Source of the DNA: Chitinophagaceae bacterium
GTDB taxonomy: Bacteria > Bacteroidota > Bacteroidia > Chitinophagales > Chitinophagaceae
Length of the DNA: 64,000 nt
NCBI GenBank assembly: GCA_019752045.1
Contig: JAIEMP010000009.1
Span: 62,001 to 126,000 of the forward strand
Direction: 5' to 3'
Part shown: one piece after another, positions 8,794 to 17,191 of the stretch
How the letters are laid out: each line of letters begins with the position of its first letter
Position numbering within the stretch: the stretch's first letter is position 1
Notes under the pieces: model-generated
The model's database searches: none
The model's input: only the letters and a program-made list of their open reading frames with translations
What the model was told of the DNA's origin: nothing
Made by a program: the position numbers and the translations under genes

Positions 8794-10067
8794 TATAATC
8801 CTGTTGCCACAGTCTTACTGCCTCTTTCTTTAACTAACTGCTCCCTGATTTTCTGTTCACGGAAGAATTGCAAAGGATATAATGCTGCACCGCTTCTCAA
8901 CCTTGCCTCAGCAACTAATGGTCGCAGATCAGTTCTAAATGTATGTTGCAATATTTCCTGCGCTTGCACTACATCGTTACTGTCCTGTGCAGCATTCAGT
9001 TTTTTTCTGTCAACTGTTAATGCCTGTGCATAGGCGATCATAATGGCTTCAACTGATTGCAATAAATCTTCCAAAGGATCTTTTACATTATGACTTGCAT
9101 CAATCATCCACCCAAGATCTGTTGTATGATCCATGCCTCTTGCATCCATACCTTCTACCAATTCGTTAAAAATCAAAAACAACTGGTATGGTTTGATGCT
9201 GCCAACTGTAAGATCATCGTCACCATATTTACTATCATTGAAATGGAAGCCTGCTAATTTACCTTCCATCAACAGCAAGGAAACAATCTGTTCAATATTT
9301 GCGTTGGGCAAATGATGACCCAGATCAACCAATGTATACGCCTGCGGGCCGAGTTTATTTGCATAAAGTAATGATTGCCCCCAGTCTCCTACCGTCATTG
9401 AATAGAAGTTTGGTTCAAATGCTTTGTACTCCACAAACACTTTCCAATTGGCAGGCAGTGCTGCATAAATTTCCTGTAAACTTTCTAATGTATTTTGAAA
9501 TGCCTTTCTGAAATTTAATTGACCAGGAAAGCAACTGCCATCACTTAACCAAACAGTTAATGCAGTTGATCCAAGTTCAACACCATGTTTAATTACTTCA
9601 ATATTATGTTCAATGGCTTGTTTACGTACTGCTTTATTTACATTTTGTAAAGAACCAAATTTATAACTGAACGCCTGATCTTGCTGGTCCTGAAAAGTGT
9701 TTGAATTCACCGCATCAAACTTTAAACCCAACTGTGAAGCGGTTGCTTTAATGGATGCATAGTTCTCAGGAATATCCCAAGGGATGTGTAAAGAAATGGC
9801 GCCGCTTGATTGGTTGAGTGCATGCAATAAACCCACATCTTCTAATTTTTGTTCAAGATTACCTGGTTCACCTGCGCCTGCAAAACGACCAAAGCGTGTA
9901 CCGCCTGTGCCTAATGCCCAACTGGGAATTGCCACCTGGAAATCGATGAGCTTTTGCAGCACATCTTCCACATTATTTATTTCTGAAGAAATGAAATCGA
10001 ATTTGCGTTTGTGATCAGTTGCGTGTAATCCGTTAAACTCAGCGATCCTGTTTTTTTCTAACAACAT
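8793..10067 (-). CDS. rhaI: L-rhamnose isomerase, RhaI-type TIM-barrel
   Basis: Converts L-rhamnose to L-rhamnulose. The 424-residue protein belongs to the xylose-isomerase-like barrel family that includes the Pseudomonas/rhizobial L-rhamnose isomerases, not the E. coli RhaA family. Metal-binding segments are visible: FVEYKAFEP, TLVDLGHHLPNANIEQ and GFHFNDSKYGDDDLTVGS. It is the first gene of the rhaI-rhaB-lutABC unit, preceded by a palindromic operator-like site and a perfect -7 box. Members of this family can act on several sugars, so the substrate rests on context, which here is strong. Confidence 0.88.
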   Translation of the reverse strand: MLLEKNRIAEFNGLHATDHKRKFDFISSEINNVEDVLQKLIDFQVAIPSWALGTGGTRFGRFAGAGEPGNLEQKLEDVGLLHALNQSSGAISLHIPWDIPENYASIKATASQLGLKFDAVNSNTFQDQQDQAFSYKFGSLQNVNKAVRKQAIEHNIEVIKHGVELGSTALTVWLSDGSCFPGQLNFRKAFQNTLESLQEIYAALPANWKVFVEYKAFEPNFYSMTVGDWGQSLLYANKLGPQAYTLVDLGHHLPNANIEQIVSLLLMEGKLAGFHFNDSKYGDDDLTVGSIKPYQLFLIFNELVEGMDARGMDHTTDLGWMIDASHNVKDPLEDLLQSVEAIMIAYAQALTVDRKKLNAAQDSNDVVQAQEILQHTFRTDLRPLVAEARLRSGAALYPLQFFREQKIREQLVKERGSKTVATGL

Positions 10068-10093
10068 AAAGCAAGTTTGTATAGCAAGTTACT

Positions 10094-10131
10094 CAAATTT
10101 AAAAATCGGGTCGATAGAGAACTATCAACCC
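10094..10131 (-). promoter_or_regulatory. Promoter -7 box and palindromic operator candidate upstream of rhaI
   Basis: On the minus strand TAAATTTG (10094-10101) matches the -7 consensus perfectly, 27 bases before rhaI. Immediately upstream is a 24-base palindrome (10108-10131) with arms GGGTTGATAG and CTATCGACCC around TTCT; 9 of 10 arm positions pair. Its position over the -33 region fits a repressor or activator site, possibly for the GntR-type regulator at 13734-14765. The assignment to that regulator is inference. Confidence 0.55.
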
Positions 10132-10193
10132 TGTTAACTACTATTGATTATGAGAATAAATTCTTAGAAGCTGTTTTGAAATGATTTTTTTGT

Positions 10194-10268
10194 CGCAGAG
10201 AAAAGAGAAAAGGAGTTTAACGCAGAGTATTTTCTCTGCGCTTGTCTTTGCGTTCTCTTTTCTTTGCG
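10194..10268. repeat. Nested palindromic repeat, CGCAGAGAAAAGAGAA type
   Basis: Outer arms CGCAGAGAAAAGAGAA and TTCTCTTTTCTTTGCG enclose an inner hairpin CGCAGAG (10221-10227) / CTCTGCG (10234-10240). It sits between the rhaI promoter and the end of the upstream aldolase/dehydrogenase gene and may also terminate the latter's transcript. It belongs to the same broad class of A/C/G-rich intergenic repeats as those at 23345, 53986 and 58451. Confidence 0.65.
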
Positions 10269-10314
10269 CCCCAAAAAAAGATAAGTAAATCATAAAAATA
10301 AATTTAAACAGATC

Positions 10315-12435
10315 TTAGCGAACAAATGCAGTGGCAACGCCGCCATCCACATTCAATACGTTACCGGTTGATTTGCTTAATAAGCCTCCTGCAAAAGCAA
10401 AGCAGGCATTGGCAATATCTTCAGGCAAAATGATCTCGTTTAATAATGTGCGACCGGCATAGTAAGCTGGTAATTCCTCAATAGTGATACCATAAGCCTT
10501 GGCACGACCTTCGGCCCAGCCACCGCTCCAGATATTACTGCCTGCAATAACCGCATCAGGATTCACAACATTTACACGAATCTTATCCTTTCCTAATTCA
10601 GCAGCATTTAATCTGGATAAATGCAGTTGTGCCGCTTTTGCAGAACCATAGCCAGCATTATTCGGACCGCTCACCAATGCATTCTTACTTACAATGTTTA
10701 ATACATCTCCACCAGTACCCTGCTTGCGCATAATCTCAATGGAACGTTGTGTAACAAGAAACTGACCTTTCACCAATACATCGTATAAGAGATCCCAATC
10801 TTTTTCAGAATGATCTTCAATTGATTTTGAAATTGACAACCCTGCATTGTTCACCACAATATCAACACCACCAAATGCAAGTGCTGCACTGGCCAATGTT
10901 TGCTGTATGGTATCATCTTTTGTAACATCCAATACATCGGCTGCTACAGCATCTTTTCCAAACTGTGCAGTAAACTCTTCCTGTGCTTCCACCAAACGTT
11001 CAGCATTCATATCATTCAGGATCACACAGGCACCTTCTTCTGCAAATTTCTTTGCAATGGCTTTTCCAATTCCACCGCCACTGCCGGTAATCAAAGCAAT
11101 CTTTCCACTCAATGCTTTTGGTTTTGGCATACGCTGAAGCTTCGCTTCTTCCAACAACCAGTATTCAATATTAAATGCTTCCTGGCGTGGTAATGAAGTG
11201 TATTCTGAAATTGCTTCAGCACCTTTCATTACATTAATAGCATTGATATAAAATTCTGCTGCTACTCTTGCGGTTTGTTTGTCTTTTGCAAAAGTGAACA
11301 TACCCACACCTCTGTACAGAATCACCACGGGGTTGGGATCACGCATTGCAGGACTGTTTGCATGTTTGCAGGTAGAATAATACTCTGCATACATATTGCG
11401 GTATGCTTCAAATAAAGGAGCAATTTTTTCTTTGATCTTATTTACATCGCTCAAATCCTCTGCTGATTCAAGATTCAATACCAACGGAGATATTTTTGTT
11501 CGAAGGAAGTGATCCGGGCAACTGGTTCCTAACGGAGCCAAACGATCGAGATCATTAGAGTTGATATACTCCAGCACTCTTGCATCATCTGTAAAGTGAC
11601 CGATCATTCTGTTCTGCGAAGAACAAAAACCTCTTAACACCGGCGCCAATGCTGCTGCCTGTTTTTTACGATCAGCTTCCGGTAACGATGTTTGTTTTGC
11701 ACCGCCAAACACTTCTTTTTGTTTGCTGATGTTGTCCTGCAGATATTCAGCACAACGTTCAATTACTTCCAGTGTGTTGATGTATGATTCATAAGCAGTA
11801 TCGCCCCAGGTAAATAAACCATGCGAGCCGAGCATGATTCCACGAATACCGGGATTTTCATCCAGACATTGCTTTAACATCAATCCCAGTTCAAAACCGG
11901 GCTTCTGCCATTTTACCCAACCGATTGTTCCGTTAAATAATTCTTTGGTGATTTTTTCTCCATCCTTTGCTGCTGCAATAGCAATGGCTGCATCGGGATG
12001 CAGGTGATCAATATGTTTAAATGGAAGAAACCCATGTAAAGGTGTATCGATCGATGGCGCTTTAGATGCCAGATCATAAATACAATGGTTGAACAACTCT
12101 ACCATTTCATCTTCGTGTTCTTTACCACGATAAATATTTTTTAAGCTTCGTAAACGATCTACATACAATGCAGCCAAACCACTGCGCTTCATGGTGCCGA
12201 GATCGCCACCGCTTCCTTTTACCCACATTACTTCTACTTCTTTTCCTGTAAGCGGATCTTTGGCCATGGCCTTACACGAAGTATTACCACCACCATAGTT
12301 GGTTAAACGAAGATCTGCTCCTAATAAGTTGGAACGATAAACCAATAATGCCACTTCATCACCTGCCAGCTCTGCTGCTTTGGTTTCATCCCACAAATAA
12401 CTTACGTGTTTAAAATTCTTAGTTGCTACTGACAT
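10315..12435 (-). CDS. Bifunctional L-rhamnulose-1-phosphate aldolase / L-lactaldehyde dehydrogenase
   Basis: Fusion protein of 706 residues. The N-terminal part (about 1-430) is a class II aldolase with the zinc-site motif HIDHLHPD and a second histidine region, GSHGLFTWGDT. The C-terminal part (about 440-706) is a short-chain dehydrogenase with the NAD motif TGSGGGIG, NNAGLS and the catalytic YGSAK. This architecture is the known RhaE-RhaW fusion that cleaves L-rhamnulose-1-phosphate to DHAP and L-lactaldehyde and oxidises the aldehyde to L-lactate. It follows rhaT by 18 bases. The L-lactate product explains the nearby lutABC genes. Both active sites look intact. Confidence 0.93.
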   Translation of the reverse strand: MSVATKNFKHVSYLWDETKAAELAGDEVALLVYRSNLLGADLRLTNYGGGNTSCKAMAKDPLTGKEVEVMWVKGSGGDLGTMKRSGLAALYVDRLRSLKNIYRGKEHEDEMVELFNHCIYDLASKAPSIDTPLHGFLPFKHIDHLHPDAAIAIAAAKDGEKITKELFNGTIGWVKWQKPGFELGLMLKQCLDENPGIRGIMLGSHGLFTWGDTAYESYINTLEVIERCAEYLQDNISKQKEVFGGAKQTSLPEADRKKQAAALAPVLRGFCSSQNRMIGHFTDDARVLEYINSNDLDRLAPLGTSCPDHFLRTKISPLVLNLESAEDLSDVNKIKEKIAPLFEAYRNMYAEYYSTCKHANSPAMRDPNPVVILYRGVGMFTFAKDKQTARVAAEFYINAINVMKGAEAISEYTSLPRQEAFNIEYWLLEEAKLQRMPKPKALSGKIALITGSGGGIGKAIAKKFAEEGACVILNDMNAERLVEAQEEFTAQFGKDAVAADVLDVTKDDTIQQTLASAALAFGGVDIVVNNAGLSISKSIEDHSEKDWDLLYDVLVKGQFLVTQRSIEIMRKQGTGGDVLNIVSKNALVSGPNNAGYGSAKAAQLHLSRLNAAELGKDKIRVNVVNPDAVIAGSNIWSGGWAEGRAKAYGITIEELPAYYAGRTLLNEIILPEDIANACFAFAGGLLSKSTGNVLNVDGGVATAFVR

Positions 12436-12453
12436 ATTTAGCTCTTTTTATAA

Positions 12454-13542
12454 TTAATGCAGGCTGTTACCATATCCGACCAATAAAACCGAAAGGATAA
12501 TGATAATAATACCTGTTGTAACTGTTGCGATTGTTTTTTTACTTACACCCTTCCATTCTTTTAATACAAGTCCCCACATATTGGCTACAAGAATAATGAA
12601 AGCCATGTGCAGGATCCATGAGCTGGGCCCGTTTCCTAATTTACTTTCGCCCATGCCATAAAAGAAGAACTGCAAAAACCAGGTTGTTCCAGCTAATGCA
12701 GAGAAGAGATAGTTTTTTAATAACGGCGTTTTCTTATCGGTATAATCACCGAATGTTTTGTTGCGTGCATTTAAGATAACACACCAAATGAGGTTGGTTG
12801 TTAAACCACCCCAGAGAAGCACTACATAAATTACATTGTTGCGATAGAGAAATTCTCCATCGCCGGGATTCGCCAATTTCCATGCTTCGTTTGCAACGGT
12901 TGCCATTTCCTGTCCTGCTTCCAATCCAAAATTGAAACAGGCACTGAGCACACCTGATACTATGGAAACAAACATTCCTAATCCAAACTTGTATTCTGTT
13001 TTTACAACCGCTCCATGTGGATCGGTTGAAGTTGTATTCAATTCTTTTTCTTTCATCATACCGGCCTTACCGCTGATGATGATGCCAATGATACAAACCA
13101 GCAAACCTGCAAGAATGGTAACACCCCAACGGGAACCAATCATCATACCAAACGTATCTTTTCCTTCAACAGGATTAAAGTCGTAATAAATAGATGGAAT
13201 CAATGCACCAAACACCATGCATAAACCTAAGATGATGCTGCTGCCAAGTGATACGCCTAGATAACGTACACCAAGACCATAGGTTAAACCACCAATGCCC
13301 CAAAGTACACCAAACAGAAAGGTAGCTCCAAGGGCAGAACCGGCTGCACCACTAATAATATCAGCAAAACCGGGAATGGTTAAGTAAGCAGCTAAAGGGG
13401 GAACAATTAACCACGAAAACAGACCACCAATGATCCAATAATTTTCCCAATGCCAACCTTTGACTTTCTTGTACGGGATATAAAAACTGCCGGAAGCAAA
13501 GCCACCAACAAAATGAAAGATAACTCCAAGTAAAACCTGCAT
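12454..13542 (-). CDS. rhaT: L-rhamnose/proton symporter RhaT
   Basis: Inner-membrane permease of the drug/metabolite transporter superfamily with about ten hydrophobic segments. The N-terminus MQVLLGVIFHFVGGFASGSFYI with KKVKGWHWENYW closely follows the pattern of enterobacterial RhaT. I choose the ATG at 13542 because the reading frame further upstream (to 13611) is basic, unlike the family, and lies in the regulatory region; this gives 362 residues, near the usual 344. It is the first gene of the rhaT-aldolase/dehydrogenase unit and is divergent from the GntR-type regulator. Confidence 0.92.
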   Translation of the reverse strand: MQVLLGVIFHFVGGFASGSFYIPYKKVKGWHWENYWIIGGLFSWLIVPPLAAYLTIPGFADIISGAAGSALGATFLFGVLWGIGGLTYGLGVRYLGVSLGSSIILGLCMVFGALIPSIYYDFNPVEGKDTFGMMIGSRWGVTILAGLLVCIIGIIISGKAGMMKEKELNTTSTDPHGAVVKTEYKFGLGMFVSIVSGVLSACFNFGLEAGQEMATVANEAWKLANPGDGEFLYRNNVIYVVLLWGGLTTNLIWCVILNARNKTFGDYTDKKTPLLKNYLFSALAGTTWFLQFFFYGMGESKLGNGPSSWILHMAFIILVANMWGLVLKEWKGVSKKTIATVTTGIIIIILSVLLVGYGNSLH

Positions 13543-13588
13543 TCGTAATATTTTATATGGCAATAATGTGAAAGAGATAAAAGTACTG

Positions 13589-13692
13589 TGTCCCCTTTTT
13601 CTTACTGTCATGCCCCATCATGCTATATAAGATGGCTTTTAAGGTTTTAAATGGTATTTTTTAATATTTATACTTACCTTTTGTCCCCTTTT
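13589..13692. promoter_or_regulatory. Divergent control region with two direct TGTCCCCTTTT repeats
   Basis: The rhaT-regulator intergenic region contains two identical copies of TGTCCCCTTTT on the plus strand, at 13589-13599 and 13682-13692, 93 bases apart. They flank the region where both divergent promoters must lie. They are plausible binding sites for the adjacent GntR-type regulator or part of a repeat family. The sequence alone does not decide. Confidence 0.4.
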
Positions 13693-13733
13693 AAAAGCTG
13701 AAATAAAGGTCTTTCATAAAGTTTTGAATTCAC

Positions 13734-14765
13734 ATGTCTACTGATAATATATACCGCCATATCCTGATTGATGAGCAATCCATTACCCCCAAATATGTAC
13801 AGCTTGTGAACTCTGTTTTAAAAGGAGTTGAACAGGGGAATATCAGAAAAGATTATCAACTCCCTTCGATCAATGATCTCAGTTATGAATTGGATATTTC
13901 AAGAGATACGGCTGAAAAAGCATACCGGCAGTTAAAGCAGTTGGGTGTAGTGGGATCAGTTCCGGGCAAGGGCTATTTTATTTCTAATACAGATGTAAAA
14001 CAGTCGATCCGTGTGTTTCTCATCTTCAACAAACTGAGCGATCATAAAAAGATCATCTACGATTCCTTTGTTGCAACACTTGGCAACAGGGCCGCAATCG
14101 ATTTCTATATTTACAATAACGACTTCAGCCTGTTTAAGAAGCTGCTTCAAAACCGGAAAGAAGGTTATACGCATTATGTCATCATCCCGCACTTTCTTGA
14201 AGGTGGCGAAAAAGCTTATGAGATCATTAATGAACTGGAAGGTGCTGAACTGATCTTACTCGACAAGCTGATCCCCGAGGTAAAAGGTGAATACGGAGCA
14301 GTGTATGAAAATTTCGAAAAAGACATTTTCGAAGCATTGAAAGAAGCGCTTACACAGTTGAGTAATTATCAAACACTGAAACTGGTTTTTCCATCATATA
14401 CCTATTTCCCTGATGAAATTCTGAAAGGCTTTGAACGGTTTTGTCATGAGTATGCATTTAGCTACAGCATTGTCCATAAGATAGAAGATGAAAAGATCAA
14501 AGAAGGTGAGGCATACATCAACCTGATGGAAGATGATTTGCTGATCCTGCTTGAAAAAATTAAAACAACTTCACTCGAAGTAGGTAAAGACATTGGTATC
14601 ATTTCTTATAATGAAACGCCATGGAAACGATTTTTGCTGGATGGCATCACCACCGTTTCAACTGATTTTAAAAAGATGGGAGAAATGGCGGCGCAGATGA
14701 TCCTGAACAATGAGCGCAAACATCTGGAAGTTCCTTTTGCATTGACACTGCGGAATTCATTGTAA
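13734..14765 (+). CDS. GntR-type transcriptional regulator with sugar-binding (LacI-like) effector domain
   Basis: Predicted DNA-binding regulator of 343 residues. Residues about 15-85 form a GntR winged helix (PKYVQLVNSVLKGVEQGNI, LPSINDLSYELDISRDTAEKAYRQL, GKGYFIS). The remainder resembles a periplasmic-binding-protein effector fold with the conserved end GISYNETPWKRFLLDGITTVSTDF typical of LacI-type domains. It is divergent from rhaT with about 190 bases between starts, so it most likely senses a rhamnose pathway intermediate and controls the two rhamnose transcripts. The effector and binding site are not visible directly. It ends 21 bases from the convergent antiporter gene. Confidence 0.82.
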   Translation: MSTDNIYRHILIDEQSITPKYVQLVNSVLKGVEQGNIRKDYQLPSINDLSYELDISRDTAEKAYRQLKQLGVVGSVPGKGYFISNTDVKQSIRVFLIFNKLSDHKKIIYDSFVATLGNRAAIDFYIYNNDFSLFKKLLQNRKEGYTHYVIIPHFLEGGEKAYEIINELEGAELILLDKLIPEVKGEYGAVYENFEKDIFEALKEALTQLSNYQTLKLVFPSYTYFPDEILKGFERFCHEYAFSYSIVHKIEDEKIKEGEAYINLMEDDLLILLEKIKTTSLEVGKDIGIISYNETPWKRFLLDGITTVSTDFKKMGEMAAQMILNNERKHLEVPFALTLRNSL

Positions 14766-14786
14766 ACTAATAATAGAGTTCAATCA

Positions 14787-16387
14787 CTATCCTTCATAGA
14801 TCTCAAGCTTCAATCTTGTTTCTTCCAAATCTAGTTCATGCTCTATTTTCCGGAGTATCTCTTCACTGGCTTTACCGCTGCGATGCAATTCATCCAGTGA
14901 TTTCCGTTCAGTGGCAATCAGATCAATTTGCAGTTGAGTGAAATCATTAAAAATATTTCCTGCAAGTGTTTGTCCCTTTCCAAAATAATTTGCAGGCAGA
15001 TCTGTTCGCTGCAAACGGTTGTATTTTACTTCATACTTGCTTTTGATATTGCGGAGTAAATCATCATGTATCAACGAAAGATTTTCTTCAATATGGGTAA
15101 TGGTATTTGCCACTACAGCTGTTCTTATTTCGTATTCTTCTGCAGCAAATGAATGTGGTTTTATTTTGAGTTTGCGCACAACCCAAGGCAGTGTAAAACC
15201 AAGCAATACTAGTGTTGAAAGGATCACACAAAACGTTATATAGATCACCAGGTTTCGATGAGGAAACGCATTGCCATCGGGCAATACAATCGGTATGGCC
15301 AATGCCGCAGCCATGGACACCACACCACGCATACCGGCCCATCCAACAATCAACATCTGGCGAATATCAAATACTTCTGTTTCCCTGATTCGTTTGCTTA
15401 ACATTCTTGACATCACCGATCCAGGTACAACCCATATAAACCGAACCAGTATTACTACAATGCTGATCACAAATGCATAGACTGCCAGCGACCATAAAGG
15501 GTAATCGCTGATTCCGTTCATGACATTCCGTAACTGTAACCCAATTAAAACAAACACAAGCCCATTTAAAATATACACCAGCACCTCCCACACAGAGTAG
15601 GCCATGATTCGACTTTGATGTGATAATATCTCTGCTGAACGGAAAGAAAGATACAGACCGGTTGTTACTACTGCCAGCACACCGGAAAAATGAAACTGTT
15701 CTGCCAGCAGGTAAGAAGCAAATGGAGTAAGCAATGTGAGTGTTACTTCTATTACCGGATCACAAACAAATTTTTTATGGAACAAATACATTCCATACCC
15801 TATGAGTAAACCAATGAGAATACCTGCAGCAGCAATCATTAAAAAATTAAGTCCTGCTTCCCATGCAACAAAATTGCCTGCAGTAATTGCTGTTAACGCA
15901 TATTTATATGCCACCAAACCACTGGCATCATTTACAAGGCTTTCTCCTTCAAGTATTGTAATGGTTCTTGGATGTAATCCCAAGCCTTTTGTAACAGATG
16001 TTGCTGCTACTGCATCGGGTGGTGAAACAATGGCCCCAATTAAAAAGCCACGGGCCAACTGATAGCTGGTATCAGCCAATGAGCTGCTATTGCAACAAGT
16101 GCAGTCGTAAACAATACAAGACCAATGGCTGCAAAACTGATGGGCCGCAGGTTGGCTTTAAAATCATGCCAGCTGGTATTCCATGCAGCGGCATATAAAA
16201 GTGGTGGTAAAAAAATAATGAACACAACTTCTGGTGCTAATTCAATAACCGGAAGCCCCGGAATGATGCTGATAGCAACACCACTTAAAACCAGCGCAAT
16301 GGGAAAAGGGAATTTATATTTATTACTGAGTATGCCAATACAAGCAATACCAAATAACAATAAAACGATGATGGCCGTATTCTCCAT
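14787..16387 (-). pseudogene. CPA1 Na+/H+ antiporter split by a one-base frameshift
   Basis: Inner-membrane monovalent cation/proton antiporter. Two reading frames cover one protein: 16387 to 16040 (MENTAIIVLLLFG to ISWPVAF, then stop) and the downstream frame, which resumes as FLIGAIVSPPDAVAATSV and EGESLVNDASGL and ends in a cytoplasmic helical tail at 14787. Adding one T to the T5 run (A5 on the plus strand, 16042-16046) restores ISWPVAFLIGAIVSPPDA, exactly the family pattern. The rest is intact at about 530 residues, so this is a very recent mutation, phase variation, or a sequencing error in a homopolymer. If real, the first product has only about three membrane segments and would not transport. 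Confidence 0.85.
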
Positions 16388-16431
16388 GGAAGTAAAAATA
16401 AGTTGAAATAAAGAAAACCCGTTGGATTGAG

Positions 16432-17094
16432 TCAGGTGAACAGCACTTCCAGCCGTTCATCTGTAAAATCTTTTACACACATCAATACATGATCAAACCC
16501 ATTCAATTCATTTGCTTCGTGCATCGTTGTTATCACCACTGCTTTCATACCTGCCCGTTTTGCACTCTCTACTCCTTTTGGTGAATCTTCAAATACAATA
16601 CAATGCTCCGGAGCTACTCCAACTTGTTCAGCACATTTCAGGAATGTTTCCGGATCGGGTTTACTGAATGCAACATCATCCGCACTTACGAACGCATCAA
16701 AATAACGACGGAGATTAAGGTGATCCAGTACAAAATCAATATTAAACATGATGGCCGCTGAGCCAATAGCCATTTTAATCTGTTGCTGATGTGCTTTTTC
16801 TAAAAACATCTCTAAACCCGGAAGTAATTGCAGGTACGGTTTAAATGCCTGCTGGTACTGCCGTTCTTTTTCAATGCTCATTTCATGTTTCTGTTCATCG
16901 CTGAAACGGCCGGGAAACATGCGCTCCAGCAGCTCATCGTTTTTGCCGTAACATTCTTCTTTCATACGTTCCATTGAAATAGTTGCACCCAGCGCATTCA
17001 GGATATCATGCCAGGCTTTGATATGATAGTGCATATCATCAATCATGGTTCCATTCAGATCGAACAAAAACGCCTTTTTATCATTCATTCTCAA
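16432..17094 (-). CDS. HAD-superfamily hydrolase, beta-phosphoglucomutase-like
   Basis: Cytoplasmic HAD phosphatase or mutase of 220 residues. Motif I is FDLNGTMID, motif II includes IGSAA, motif III the Lys of FSKPDP, and motif IV FEDSPKG, with a helical cap after motif I. The second Asp of the usual DxDGT is replaced by Asn, so the general acid/base of phosphatases and phosphoglucomutase is missing. This substitution may be normal for a Bacteroidetes subgroup but leaves the reaction uncertain. It follows the sugar symporter gene by about 100 bases, separated by a terminator-like hairpin, so membership of the arabinose operon is doubtful. Confidence 0.8.
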   Translation of the reverse strand: MRMNDKKAFLFDLNGTMIDDMHYHIKAWHDILNALGATISMERMKEECYGKNDELLERMFPGRFSDEQKHEMSIEKERQYQQAFKPYLQLLPGLEMFLEKAHQQQIKMAIGSAAIMFNIDFVLDHLNLRRYFDAFVSADDVAFSKPDPETFLKCAEQVGVAPEHCIVFEDSPKGVESAKRAGMKAVVITTMHEANELNGFDHVLMCVKDFTDERLEVLFT

Positions 17095-17123
17095 AGCTGT
17101 TTATTTTACTTACTAAAAACACA

Positions 17124-17163
17124 ATCGCCCATGCAAATCACCAAACGTTTTTACATGAGCGAT
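17124..17163 (-). terminator. Hairpin terminator candidate after the sugar symporter gene
   Basis: On the minus strand ATCGCTCATG (17154-17163) pairs with CATGGGCGAT (17124-17133), ten pairs with one G-U, loop of 20, followed by TGTGTTTTTAG. It would end or attenuate the long arabinose transcript before the HAD gene. Confidence 0.5.
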
Positions 17164-17191
17164 CGTTAATATAAATTCTTCAACTGTTGTT

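Noticed and set aside
7414-10067. Fuculose or xylulose pathway for the FGGY kinase and isomerase
   Set aside because: Possible by family, but rhaT and the fused rhamnulose-phosphate aldolase/lactaldehyde dehydrogenase next door make L-rhamnose far more likely.
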